NCBI GenBank assembly: GCA_964485395.1
Contig: CAZAJF010000010.1
Location: forward strand, 40,254-104,253
Direction of reading: 5' to 3'
Length of the DNA: 64,000 bases
Source of the DNA: JANNSO01 sp964485395
GTDB taxonomy: Bacteria > Spirochaetota > Spirochaetia > Treponematales > UBA12059
In this document: positions 42,904 through 51,917 of the stretch, in pieces
How the letters are laid out: each line of letters starts with the position of its first letter
Position numbering within the stretch: position 1 is the first letter of the stretch
Position numbers and translations under genes: made by a program
Notes under the pieces: generated by a model
What the model was told of the DNA's origin: nothing
Seen by the model: the letters and a program-made list of their open reading frames with translations, nothing else
Database searches by the model: none

Positions 42904-43857
42904 TTATTCGGAATACTCCGTAAGGAAGGCGAACAGGAGCCGCGAAAACGCTCCGAGATGCTCTTTTATCCTGCCGGGAAATACGGTTTCGATGTAGGCG
43001 AGCGTATCGAATCTTGTGTGCCAGATTTCGCCTTTTACGCCGATTTTAGCCTGTGTCTGCGTGTAGCCGTCCTTGTCGCCGAGATCCCAATTGGTGGCTT
43101 CGAATGCCGCGTACTGGATACCCGCCGCCTCGAACGGCGCATGGTCGCTCCAGTCGCCGGTTGTTCCCGCGGGGTATTTTTTATTCGCGCCGCTCTGGGC
43201 GATCAGCGGCAGTTCCATTGTTTTGGCTTTAGCCAGCATCCAGTCGCGGACGGCTCCCTTGGCCCCGCCGTTGCCGTGGGCATATAACTTGTCTCCGGCG
43301 ATCAGGCTGTCGTAATTCAGCATCGCTATCGTATTGGCGATCTCCGCCTCGCTCATCGCCTGTACATAGAAATCCGAACCCGCATCCCCGACTTCCTCCG
43401 CGCCGAAAAACACGAAGCGGACGGTATAGGGCAAGTTTCTACCCTGTACAAGCGCGCAAATTTCCAGGAGCAGGGCAACGCCCGAGGCGTTGTCGTCCGA
43501 GCCGTTGCCGTCCGTCGCGCAATCGTAATGCGCGCCTACGATAATCGTGCGGGGGCTGGCGCCTTGTTTCATGGCGCTGACATTCTGTGATTTTACCTCT
43601 ACGTTTTTGCCGTTGATGTCCACTGTCCGGGTAAAGGATTGCACGATGGGCGAGTAGCCATAGGCGGCAAGTTCCTCCGCGATATAGTCGGCCGCTTTTT
43701 TTTCGGCGCCGCTGCCGGCTGCCCGAGGGCCCTGCGCGTCGAACTGCTGGGCCTGTTTTACGGCTTCCGTTCCGAACCAGGAGGCTGGAACTTGCGCATG
43801 TACCTGTATCGTAACGAAGCTGAGTGCCGTTATGGCAAAAAATAATGTTGGTTTCAT
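42904..43857 (-). CDS. Secreted M28-family zinc aminopeptidase
   Basis: 317 residues with a signal peptide ending VHAQ. Zinc ligands visible: GAHYD, GSDDNASGVALLLE, FGAEEVGDAGS and a late DHAPFE. Removes N-terminal residues from peptides in the periplasm. 27 bases upstream of the FGE-domain gene and likely cotranscribed. Confidence 0.9.
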   Translation of the reverse strand: MKPTLFFAITALSFVTIQVHAQVPASWFGTEAVKQAQQFDAQGPRAAGSGAEKKAADYIAEELAAYGYSPIVQSFTRTVDINGKNVEVKSQNVSAMKQGASPRTIIVGAHYDCATDGNGSDDNASGVALLLEICALVQGRNLPYTVRFVFFGAEEVGDAGSDFYVQAMSEAEIANTIAMLNYDSLIAGDKLYAHGNGGAKGAVRDWMLAKAKTMELPLIAQSGANKKYPAGTTGDWSDHAPFEAAGIQYAAFEATNWDLGDKDGYTQTQAKIGVKGEIWHTRFDTLAYIETVFPGRIKEHLGAFSRLLFAFLTEYSE

Positions 43858-44051
43858 GGTTTTTATGTTATCGACAATCTCAGTGCGTGGCTAGAGCTGG
43901 AATGCCTGAAAATTACACCGGCGAGACTCTTTTAAAACAAGACTTAAATTTGAAAAGCCTTTACAAAATTAAGAATATTATTTGGAATTTAAAAAAGCAT
44001 GATAAACTCTCGCCATACATAGTTCTTGTTTTTTTAATCATGGAGGTCTTG

Positions 44052-45380
44052 ATGAAGCGGATATGTTTTTTGGCGCTGATGTGTCTATTTTTACTCGTGT
44101 CCCTTTTTGCGCAAGATGCACAGCCGCGTCCCCAAATTATTATTTTTGACATCGCTACGAGCTCGTATGATCCGGGAAAGTCGCGCTTGCTTACGGATGT
44201 TTTCAGGGCAGAGCTTTTTAAGACGCGGCTGTTCAGCATTATAGAAAAAGGCGTCGTAATTGAAGCGGGAATAAGCGGCAAGCTTCCTGCCCCCGATAAA
44301 GCCGACGACGCGCAGCTCCTGCAAATCGGAAGGGCGGTGAAATGCGACAAGCTGTTCATCTGCTCGGTAGAAAAAATCGCCACGACCATCGCCATCTCGG
44401 TACGGGTCGTGGACGTCAAGACATCCTTGATCGACTATACCGATAACGTCTTTGTGGTAAACGAGAGCCAGATATTCGATGCGCTCAAGGAAATAGCCAC
44501 CAAGATCGAGTTTTTCTATACCGAGGGAAAGCGCTCCGCCGATCCGGCGAGCGGGTTGGCCGAGCGCTGGGCGATGCTCGGAGCCGACGAAAAAAGCGCC
44601 GCCTACCTGGTTGCCGCGCGTATCGACCCTGAAGTATACCTTTCCATCAGGCAGTACGATATAACGTTCAAGCCCGAACAATACGTGGCCATCCTGCAAT
44701 CCAACATCGACCCCGCCATCGTCAAGACCTTCCTTCAATCCGGAATTTCCTATGCGCAGACCGAGCGCGCCCTGGCATTGGGGATTACGAAGCTGGACCG
44801 CTACCGGGAGGTGTTCCTAAAGGCTGGCTATGGTTTCGAGGATTATCTCCTGGCGTTTTCCAAAAATATCATGTCCATCAAGGAGTACGCGGATTACAAG
44901 CGCGGCTACAATACGAACTATTTCAATTTCGGGGCCGGAGGCGTGGCAGACTCGTTCCCGATCGCGAACGCATCCTACAAATTCCTGTTGCTCAAAGCGT
45001 CCTGGGAGCGCTTCTGGACACCCTACCAACGCGACTTTTTTAAGGTCTCAACCGATGCGGGGCTGTTTTTGATGAGCTTGTTCGCGCCGGTGCCTTTCTT
45101 TCAGGCCAACGCGTACCTGGGAACGTATCCGTACTATTTAAAGATTTCGTTGGGCGGGCATGCCGAGGTTATCCTTGGAGGCCATGTGGGTGCGTATGCC
45201 CAATTGGGTTTTGAGATTCTTGAAGTACTGGATTTCAGCGCCATGCTGGTTTTTGCAGGAACCCAACCTAAGGTCTCGTACGACGGCCTCATGATCCGGG
45301 AGGGGGAACCGGGCTATTCCAAGATCATTTTCCCCTATGCCGGTTTTGTGGTGTCGTACAAGCTTCCCGCTAATTTCTAG
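44052..45380 (+). CDS. Secreted protein with CsgG/TolB-N-like domain
   Basis: 442 residues. GGAGG five bases before the ATG at 44052; signal peptide ends LFAQDAQ. Residues about 25-150 (IIIFDIATSSYDPGKSRLLTDVFRAELFKTRLFSIIEKG) match the alpha/beta domain of CsgG/FlgT/TolB-N-type proteins; then repeated aromatic-rich helices and a barrel- or sheet-like C terminus from about 300. Probably periplasmic or outer-membrane associated. Role unknown. Convergent, overlapping the receptor at 45377 by four bases. Confidence 0.65.
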   Translation: MKRICFLALMCLFLLVSLFAQDAQPRPQIIIFDIATSSYDPGKSRLLTDVFRAELFKTRLFSIIEKGVVIEAGISGKLPAPDKADDAQLLQIGRAVKCDKLFICSVEKIATTIAISVRVVDVKTSLIDYTDNVFVVNESQIFDALKEIATKIEFFYTEGKRSADPASGLAERWAMLGADEKSAAYLVAARIDPEVYLSIRQYDITFKPEQYVAILQSNIDPAIVKTFLQSGISYAQTERALALGITKLDRYREVFLKAGYGFEDYLLAFSKNIMSIKEYADYKRGYNTNYFNFGAGGVADSFPIANASYKFLLLKASWERFWTPYQRDFFKVSTDAGLFLMSLFAPVPFFQANAYLGTYPYYLKISLGGHAEVILGGHVGAYAQLGFEILEVLDFSAMLVFAGTQPKVSYDGLMIREGEPGYSKIIFPYAGFVVSYKLPANF

Positions 45381-47374
45381 TACCGGTTGGCGTCTACGAT
45401 TCTCTGGTACTCGCCGGATCGCTTGAGATCCTCGAAAACGTCCGCGAATCGCTTAACGTCCTCGTCGGGCGTGTCGTTGTTGAACAACGCATACAGCTCG
45501 CCGGGGATTTCGTCGATGCGCACCAGTTTGGAGACCAGGCTCTTGGAACGTTCCATGACGGACAACTGGTAGTTGATGTTGTCTTCGGTCATGGGAATCG
45601 AGTCTACCGTGCCGTCCAGGAGCTTGAGAAGCGAATCGTTCGCGTCCATGGTGTACACGATTCCTTTGCCTTCGGCGAAGCCTTTGGACATGAAATATTC
45701 TGCCAAGCCGTCGCCCCGCACGATGGCCATGCGTTTTTGCTTGAGATCTTCCAATGATGAAACCGTAAGGGGATTCGTGGCCAGCTTGAATACCCAGAAT
45801 TCGGAATGGATCATCGGTCCGACGAATTTGAATTTTTTAAGGCGCTGTTCCGTTTTCATGAGGTTTACGGCGATCATGCCCGGGCGGCTTTGCGTACGCA
45901 GCAGGGCGTCCTCCAGGTTCATTATCTCGAAGTAGAGAGGAATTCCCAGCCGCTTGAATATCTCCGCGCACAAAGCGACGTTCATGCCCACGGTCTTGCC
46001 GTTTTTAATATAGTTGTACGGCGGCATGTTCTCGCCCACGACGTTTCCGCCGGCTTTCAGGTTTCCCTGCGCCTCCAGGATCGCCTGGGCGGTGCTGGTA
46101 TTGCTCTTGCCAAGCTGTACGATCACCGAAACCGCGCCTTTTATGCTTGCGACGCCCGCTCCGACGCGCTCTATGAGCCCGCCGTTTTCGTCCGCGAGCG
46201 CGCGTACTTTCTTTACTGCGGAATCCAGAAGATCCGCCTTGGATTCCATGTCCAGGGACGAATCCTTGACGCGGCCGGTACGCTGCTGCACGTCCGCGAG
46301 CGAGGATTTGATATCCCCCGATACGGTGCGGATCCTGTCGGTGCCTTCGCGGATGAGCTCAAGGCTGTCGCCCAGTTCCTTCATTCCGGTAAAGACGTCG
46401 CTCATGGACGCGCCCAGCCGTTCCCCGGCTGTCTTCATGGTCTGCACCGTGGTAATCACCGTGGCGAGGTCTTCGCCCATGCGCCCGGAATTATTCTGGG
46501 TTTCCTCGGCCAACTTCCGTATTTCATCGGCTACCACGGCAAAGCCTTTTCCCGCTGCGCCCACGTGCGCGGCCTCGATCGCGGCGTTCATGGCGAGCAT
46601 GTTGGTTTTTTCGGCGATGTCGTTGATGATGGTGAGGCTTTCCATGACCACGCTGGTGGATTCCGCCATTATTTTGATGGAAACAAGGGTGGTTTCCATA
46701 TCCACGCCGCCGCGTTCGGCTATCTTGCCTAATTCGTCCGCACGGTGTTTCTTTTCTTCGGCCGTGGCCGCGAGCCTGCCGATGGTGTCCACGAACTCGT
46801 CCACGCCGCGATTCGAAGCGCTTACCGCGCCGGATTGATCGGCCACCATGCGCGCCACGTCTCGGGTAAAGCCGCGTATCTGGTCCACGGCTTCCTCGGC
46901 GGACTTGAGCTCCGAAAGCAGCGCCGAGTATTCGCGGCGCATGGAATCGGTATCGTCGGAAATGCCGTTTACCGACTGCTCGATATGCCGTGAGTTGCTG
47001 GAGATATCCACTCCCAGGTTTTCGGCCTGCACATGGACGTTTTTAATGGCGATGATGAAGCTTGAAAGTTTATCGAGGAAGGTATCGAGTCTTCTGGCCA
47101 TTACCGTCATGCTGTTCTCTGTAAAGCGGCCCCGCTCGTGGAATTCTTCCTTGCCGGAGGCGATGTTATTCAGGGTATCTATGAATTCAGTTTCCGATTC
47201 ACGGTTTTTTCGAAAATATAGAATGATGAAAATCGAGGCCACAAGGGAAAAACAGATGCCTATACCGGTAGATTTCAGCGGCATGATTCCAAAAAACACG
47301 AAAACAAGTGTAGCCGCGCTTGCCAACGAGGCAGTCAGGGAAATTATTACTGAAATGGCTGGCCGGCTTTTCAT
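45377..47374 (-). CDS. Chemoreceptor with a C-terminal solute-binding (SBP_bac_3) domain
   Basis: 665 residues. Two helices at about 8-28 and 33-53 with almost no loop between them, then an MCP signalling domain with the tip EKTNMLAMNAAIEAAHVGAA and GKGFAVVADEIRKLAEE (about 250-285), and from about 440 a complete family 3 binding fold: ENMPPYNYIKNGKTVGMNVALCAEIF, GMIAVNLMKTEQRLKKFKF, a lobe-2 segment and DVFEDLKRSGEYQRIV. There is no helix after the MCP domain, so the binding domain should be in the cytoplasm. Excellent promoter and GGAG ribosome site. Normal receptors place ligand domains outside; this one is reversed. Confidence 0.85.
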   Translation of the reverse strand: MKSRPAISVIISLTASLASAATLVFVFFGIMPLKSTGIGICFSLVASIFIILYFRKNRESETEFIDTLNNIASGKEEFHERGRFTENSMTVMARRLDTFLDKLSSFIIAIKNVHVQAENLGVDISSNSRHIEQSVNGISDDTDSMRREYSALLSELKSAEEAVDQIRGFTRDVARMVADQSGAVSASNRGVDEFVDTIGRLAATAEEKKHRADELGKIAERGGVDMETTLVSIKIMAESTSVVMESLTIINDIAEKTNMLAMNAAIEAAHVGAAGKGFAVVADEIRKLAEETQNNSGRMGEDLATVITTVQTMKTAGERLGASMSDVFTGMKELGDSLELIREGTDRIRTVSGDIKSSLADVQQRTGRVKDSSLDMESKADLLDSAVKKVRALADENGGLIERVGAGVASIKGAVSVIVQLGKSNTSTAQAILEAQGNLKAGGNVVGENMPPYNYIKNGKTVGMNVALCAEIFKRLGIPLYFEIMNLEDALLRTQSRPGMIAVNLMKTEQRLKKFKFVGPMIHSEFWVFKLATNPLTVSSLEDLKQKRMAIVRGDGLAEYFMSKGFAEGKGIVYTMDANDSLLKLLDGTVDSIPMTEDNINYQLSVMERSKSLVSKLVRIDEIPGELYALFNNDTPDEDVKRFADVFEDLKRSGEYQRIVDANRY

Positions 47375-47413
47375 GGAAGCTCCTCGCTGGGTGTCAAACT
47401 ATTCCGTATGAAG

Positions 47414-47442
47414 ATTTTAGGGCCTTACGACGATTCTGTCAA
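47414..47442 (-). promoter_or_regulatory. Near-consensus promoter of the MCP-SBP receptor
   Basis: TTGACA (47442-47437), 17 bases, TAAAAT (47419-47414) on the minus strand, 40 bases before the start codon. Confidence 0.7.
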
Positions 47443-47454
47443 AATAAATATCGG

Positions 47455-48129
47455 CTAGCTCTGGTGAAAACGCGGGGTCCTCCGCTCGCTGGCCTGTTCT
47501 ATCTGATAGTTCTGCATCGCGTCAAAAACCTTGTACAGCCTGGTTTTATCCGGATAGTCCTCGAGGCCGGCCTGCTCGAGCGCGCAGAGGATTTCATGCG
47601 TGGCTTCCAAGGTGGAAAGGCAGTAAGCGGCGGGTTGGCGCTTTATAGTGTAGCGGCTGGGCGTGGTTGGGCTGAACTTTACTTGGCGCAGGGACATGAG
47701 TCCGGGGCTTTGCTTGATTACTTGCTTGGCAAGCGCCCATGTCGCGTCGATCAGGAAGACCACGAGGGTTTTTTTGGCTACCGTTTCCGGGGTGTCGCCG
47801 TCTTCGCAGAGTGAGTCCATAAGCTTTTGTCGGAACCCACTCTGGCTCAAATCCAGCGCGTAACGGCCGGGGTAGAGTATGAGAGGAATGTTTTCGGGGT
47901 TGTCCAGCAGCTCCCGGACGCGCGGGTGGCTGTCGAAATCCAGCCCGCACAGGAACTCCGAGTTGGCCAGGTTCAGGCAGGTAAGGCGTCCGGTATTGCA
48001 TTTCTTGCGTCTGAATTCCTGCGGATGCATGAGAAGCACGATGCGCGTTCGCGTTATCATGGGCGGAGTATCGGGGCAGAGACAGGCTTCTTTAGGCCTA
48101 CGGCAGCTGTAGCATAATTCTCGGGACAT
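47455..48129 (-). CDS. DTW-domain tRNA-uridine aminocarboxypropyltransferase
   Basis: 224 residues. Zinc-like CYSCRRPKEACLC at the N terminus, LLMHPQEFRRKKCNTGRL, and the family motif DATW (the DTW/DxTW site) in LIDATWALAKQ, followed by LSTLEATHEIL. These enzymes (TapT/TuaA type) make acp3U in tRNA. Housekeeping; 95 bases downstream of the solute-binding protein, separated by a hairpin. Confidence 0.88.
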   Translation of the reverse strand: MSRELCYSCRRPKEACLCPDTPPMITRTRIVLLMHPQEFRRKKCNTGRLTCLNLANSEFLCGLDFDSHPRVRELLDNPENIPLILYPGRYALDLSQSGFRQKLMDSLCEDGDTPETVAKKTLVVFLIDATWALAKQVIKQSPGLMSLRQVKFSPTTPSRYTIKRQPAAYCLSTLEATHEILCALEQAGLEDYPDKTRLYKVFDAMQNYQIEQASERRTPRFHQS

Positions 48130-48176
48130 GGGTCAATTGTAGCCCGGGCTTGGAGCACGTGGCTAGAGCATGGATC

Positions 48177-48219
48177 GCCTGTCCGCGATTGCGTTAGATG
48201 CTGCCGATCGCGGACAGGC
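48177..48219. terminator. Strong hairpin between solute-binding protein and DTW genes
   Basis: Perfect 13-base arms GCCTGTCCGCGAT/ATCGCGGACAGGC six bases past the stop of the gene at 48225. No T-run on the minus strand, so it may stop or stabilise the transcript. Confidence 0.55.
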
Positions 48220-48224
48220 TATCC

Positions 48225-48956
48225 TTATTTTGATAGTTCCATGGCAATCAACCTGTCATACGTCCCGTCTTTTCTCATGGACTCGATTGCCTCGTCGAGG
48301 CGTTTCAAGAGCTCGGTCTTATTTGCTTTTTTATTGAAAGCTATATGGCCAGATACGCTCGAGTAGGGTTCGGGAAATCTGGTGAGCGCAGAGGAAAGTC
48401 CAAGTTTTTTAACCAGGATCTCGGCAGCTTCAAAGGAAATGATGATGACGTCAAGCCGATTGACTTTTAACATTTCGAGTAATTGCCCATCGGAGCCAAC
48501 CGGATTCGTTTTTATTTTTCCCGCTTTGACGGCATTGTCGAATTCGTCGCCATAAGACCAACCGGACCTTACTCCTACTGTTTTTCCGAATAGATCAGGG
48601 AACGCCGTGTACTTGAAAACTTTTGATTTGGACGTGTAGAGCATAAGCCTTTCTGTATGTACAGCTTTGGAAAAATCATATTTCTTCAGCCGCTCGGTAT
48701 TACTATATATGCCGGCCGCGGCGAGTTCACTTGCGTCTATCTTCACGATTACCCTTCCCCAGGGGTAGGCCATGAAGGTGCACGGTTCCTTGATGCGTGA
48801 GAACGCTTCTTTTATGAGAGCCGGATAAATACCGCTTACGGTAGAGGCCGTTCCGGAGGCGAACGGCGGATTGGAATCGTCGAAGCCGATGACGGTCTGT
48901 CCTCGCGCAAGGCTCTGGATCGCGAGACTCAACACTATCGCCGCAAAAGCTTTCAT
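48225..48956 (-). CDS. Periplasmic solute-binding protein, family 3
   Basis: 243 residues with a signal peptide ending LARGQ. IGFDDSNPPFASG, GIYPALIKEAFSR, AAGIYSNTERLKKYDFSK and MRKDGTYDRLIAMELSK are family 3 motifs. No transporter genes beside it. Two hairpins precede it (49020-49053 and 49102-49140). Close to the receptor that carries an internal domain of the same family. Confidence 0.88.
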   Translation of the reverse strand: MKAFAAIVLSLAIQSLARGQTVIGFDDSNPPFASGTASTVSGIYPALIKEAFSRIKEPCTFMAYPWGRVIVKIDASELAAAGIYSNTERLKKYDFSKAVHTERLMLYTSKSKVFKYTAFPDLFGKTVGVRSGWSYGDEFDNAVKAGKIKTNPVGSDGQLLEMLKVNRLDVIIISFEAAEILVKKLGLSSALTRFPEPYSSVSGHIAFNKKANKTELLKRLDEAIESMRKDGTYDRLIAMELSK

Positions 48957-49019
48957 GCGTTACCTCCACGGTATCGGTAAAAAGATTTTTACTGCTTTGC
49001 GTTTATTATGGAAGATCCC

Positions 49020-49053
49020 GGAGGCTTTTTAATGGATCGATTGAAAAGCCTCC
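49020..49053. promoter_or_regulatory. Hairpin upstream of the solute-binding protein gene
   Basis: GGAGGCTTTT/AAAAGCCTCC, ten perfect pairs around a 14-base loop, about 65 bases before the start codon at 48956. Could be a terminator of upstream transcription or part of the leader. Confidence 0.5.
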
Positions 49054-49101
49054 AAAACTTGCGATAATCGCGCACGGTTTCCAAGAAACCCAAGCAATTG
49101 C

Positions 49102-49140
49102 GAAGACACTATCAACCTGGCTGAGTTTGACAGTGTCTTC
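49102..49140. promoter_or_regulatory. Second hairpin in the same intergenic region
   Basis: GAAGACACT/AGTGTCTTC with TCAA/TTGA inside, forming a long stem. Together with 49020-49053 it fills the 301-base gap between the exporter operon and the solute-binding-protein gene. Nothing else seen there. Confidence 0.5.
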
Positions 49141-49257
49141 TGATTCTGTACCTCAATTACTGCAATACCGTATTTCTTAACCATAGTTTAAATTTTTGAG
49201 GTGTCAATCATTGGGGTGTTTATTTTTACCTGTAGTGCGATCAGCGTGGAGCAGCGA

Positions 49258-50064
49258 TTATTTAGTCCGCGAAACGAACACGATGGAAAGGGCTATCGCA
49301 AGGAAAGCCGCCGCTTCCACGGGGTCAAACGGCGAACCGAATACGGCATAGGAGGCGAGGGCGGGCCATAGCACTTGCATGCCATAGAAAACCGGCGAAA
49401 CCGATGCCATTTCGCCGTCTTTGTATGCCAGTTGTATAAAGAAGAACGACGACGCGCCGGCCATGAAATATGTGTAGAAATAAATCGTTATGAACCAGGT
49501 GAGAATCCAGGGACCGGCTGAAAGCTGAACGGCGCGCATCATCAGCACCATCATGCCGCCCATGGCGCCGGCTACCGCGGCCAGCAGTTGGGCAACGACG
49601 GGTCTCTTACCCAGCTTCCGCTTCCAGCGCAGAAAAAAGCCGACTATAAGCGGAATGGAGAAGAACGTAAAAAGCGCGAGAGGTGAGAATTTTTGCCCCG
49701 CGGGTTCGCCGCGTAACCCCGCGATGGTAAGGGAAACAAAAAGCATGCCCGTCCAAATCAGGCGCTTGCCTCCGATTTTTTCCTTTAAAATAAGGGCTGT
49801 AAGGAGACTGGTAAAGGCTATGCTCGAGCCTATCAGCGCGGCGACGATATTGGGAGAAAGCCCGAAAAGCGCCACGTAATTGAAAATAGGAACCAGATTC
49901 ATGAGGATAAAACCGCATATCCATCCTGCTCGATCGCCTCGGTACTGGAGCCGGACAGCCTTATCCTTGCTTACCCAATTCACGTGTCGCTTTTGCAGGA
50001 TCATGCCTAAAGAGAGAAGAAAGTTTCCGCATAGGGCGATGCCCGCAGCAAGGTACATGTTCAT
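49258..50064 (-). CDS. NIPA/DMT-like membrane protein (paralogue of 9890-10729)
   Basis: 268 residues, about nine helices. Starts ALCGNFLLSLGMILQKRHVNW, and has FNYVALFGLSPNIVAALIG, LILKEKIGGKRL and PVFYGMQVLWPALASYAVFG, in the same order as the protein at 9890-10729. The last gene of the exporter operon, 45 bases after its neighbour. Substrate unknown. Confidence 0.7.
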   Translation of the reverse strand: MNMYLAAGIALCGNFLLSLGMILQKRHVNWVSKDKAVRLQYRGDRAGWICGFILMNLVPIFNYVALFGLSPNIVAALIGSSIAFTSLLTALILKEKIGGKRLIWTGMLFVSLTIAGLRGEPAGQKFSPLALFTFFSIPLIVGFFLRWKRKLGKRPVVAQLLAAVAGAMGGMMVLMMRAVQLSAGPWILTWFITIYFYTYFMAGASSFFFIQLAYKDGEMASVSPVFYGMQVLWPALASYAVFGSPFDPVEAAAFLAIALSIVFVSRTK

Positions 50065-50109
50065 GGGAACAGTATAATGCATGCAGCGGGCCATGTCGCC
50101 CAATTTGCG

Positions 50110-51000
50110 CTATTTTTTTAATGAATCTTGCGCGGCTGTTTTTTTCTGCAGGCTGAGCCAAACCTCGGGCCCCGCGAATGATGTCTCCTTCAACTGCAGC
50201 TGGAAGCGGGGTAAGGTCCATGACAAACCGATATCCAGTTCCTGGCGCACCAGACGTGGATTGTCGCCTTCGGAAATCCAGACCGTTCCCGTATGCAGGA
50301 GTCCGGACAGAAGCCCCTGACCCTTGAGACCGTATTTTTTGCAGGCGATTCCTGCGATGCTTTCCGTTCCTTTGGAAATTACGCTCATGAGTATGAGATG
50401 GGAATACGAATCCAGGCACACGGTGAAATTGCCGATTTTATCCCCGAGATGCGGGAAAAAGGCGGTAAAGTACATTCCCAAGTCGCGGTGCCACAACATG
50501 GGCGACCATGGCATGGCTTCCAGGTTTGATTGAATTTTAGTCTGGCCTTTGACGCTGCTCGAGTATTGCGTACGCAGCCATTTGGCGCCGGTATCGAACA
50601 GGGAGTCGAACAATAATTCCCCTGGCTTATCCTCCGCGGAAAGATTTCTGCGTAAATGCCGTACAAACTGGAAATTCTGCTCGTCGAGCGTCCAAACGTC
50701 CAAATAGGAAGCCTGGTTGACAATCGCGCTTGCGCCATCGCCCTGGGCCCCGCTTCGGGCTAGCATCGTCTCGATTCGACCGCTTTCCGCCTGGTATACC
50801 CAGAAATCCAGCGTCTTTGGGTTCGCAGTACCGGATTGGCCCGTTGTCAGCTGATAGCGCGACAAGGTGCCCGGAACGGCGGCCGCAAGATTCCAGGCAA
50901 AGGTTCCAGCCGGCGGGCTTGTCTCTTGTGCCTGGGCGGTAATTACCGGATGTGTCATCAAGGTCAAGACAAGCGCCAAGGTGATTATTGAATCTTTCAT
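50110..51000 (-). CDS. Secreted protein of unknown function, paralogue of the next gene
   Basis: 296 residues, signal peptide ending AQAQ. Beta-rich and soluble. CKKYGLKGQGLLSGLLHTGTVWISEGDNPRLVRQE corresponds to CHKYLIEGQGVIAKVANSGGALWMA in the neighbour, so the two are paralogues. A LolA-like lipid- or lipoprotein-carrier fold is possible. Start overlaps the neighbour's stop by one base (TGATG). Confidence 0.6.
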   Translation of the reverse strand: MKDSIITLALVLTLMTHPVITAQAQETSPPAGTFAWNLAAAVPGTLSRYQLTTGQSGTANPKTLDFWVYQAESGRIETMLARSGAQGDGASAIVNQASYLDVWTLDEQNFQFVRHLRRNLSAEDKPGELLFDSLFDTGAKWLRTQYSSSVKGQTKIQSNLEAMPWSPMLWHRDLGMYFTAFFPHLGDKIGNFTVCLDSYSHLILMSVISKGTESIAGIACKKYGLKGQGLLSGLLHTGTVWISEGDNPRLVRQELDIGLSWTLPRFQLQLKETSFAGPEVWLSLQKKTAAQDSLKK

Positions 51001-51875
51001 CAGAACTTACCCTTCTTTTTCTGTTCAGCGACCATGGCGTCCTGAAAGGCTTTCCATTCCGCCGGGCTCATTTTTTTTCGCTCTGCCAGTTTGACCCCCA
51101 TGTTGGCCAGGTCCCAATTTACCCTGACGTTCATGCGAAACTGCACCATATAGTGGACTGTGTCGTCGGCGGCCATCCATAAGGCACCTCCCGAATTCGC
51201 CACTTTGGCGATTACGCCCTGACCCTCGATAAGGTACTTGTGGCAAAGGATGCCTCCGACCATTTCGTCCTTTTCATGACGCACGACGGCCTCGTGGACG
51301 GTACGCAGGGTGTCGATGAAATTTACGGTGAACGGCCTGCCGTTTTCTGGAATCATGCGGTAGAGCAATCCTATGTCCGAACCCAGCTGGTTATAGAAAA
51401 TATTTATACCCTTCGGCAGGTCGACTGCATCGTTTACTTTCTTGTCCATGCCTTTCTCTATCAAGATTCCCGTATAGGTTATTTTTCCTTTCGCATAGTC
51501 ATACTCGCCGCGGTAGGTCCTGTAGGATTTGTCGGTATCGGGAAGCAGGTTGACGATATCTTCGCCCGAGTACCTGAAATTAAGCGGATCGACAGTGTTT
51601 GTCACGAGGTCGATGGCGCGTGAGCCTTTTCCTGTGTAGGAGTTTTGCAGATATTGCATATGGGTTTCATCGGCCATATACAGGTAGTAATCGTTGGGCG
51701 CGGACTTGCCGGCCATGTCCGTCCATGAGTAATGGTAGAAATAGCCGACGTCCATCTGCTTGTCATCCCACTTGAAAATGGTCGACGGGTCGGCGGGTTC
51801 GGTAAATGCCGCTGCCGCCGGAAGCGAAATAAAAAATAAGGCAAAAAGAAAATTTCGGATTGCTGCTTTCATCAT
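51000..51875 (-). CDS. Secreted protein of unknown function, paralogue of the previous gene
   Basis: 291 residues with a signal peptide ending AAAAFTE. Shares the CHKYxxxGQG segment and following strands with 50110-51000. Contains WDDKQMDVGYFYHYSW near the start and a lysine-rich C terminus. Encoded within the exporter operon; likely periplasmic partner. Confidence 0.6.
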   Translation of the reverse strand: MMKAAIRNFLFALFFISLPAAAAFTEPADPSTIFKWDDKQMDVGYFYHYSWTDMAGKSAPNDYYLYMADETHMQYLQNSYTGKGSRAIDLVTNTVDPLNFRYSGEDIVNLLPDTDKSYRTYRGEYDYAKGKITYTGILIEKGMDKKVNDAVDLPKGINIFYNQLGSDIGLLYRMIPENGRPFTVNFIDTLRTVHEAVVRHEKDEMVGGILCHKYLIEGQGVIAKVANSGGALWMAADDTVHYMVQFRMNVRVNWDLANMGVKLAERKKMSPAEWKAFQDAMVAEQKKKGKF

Positions 51876-51917
51876 GGACTCCTTGGTGTGTCGATTCCTG
51901 AGGTATGGCGCCAGGCG

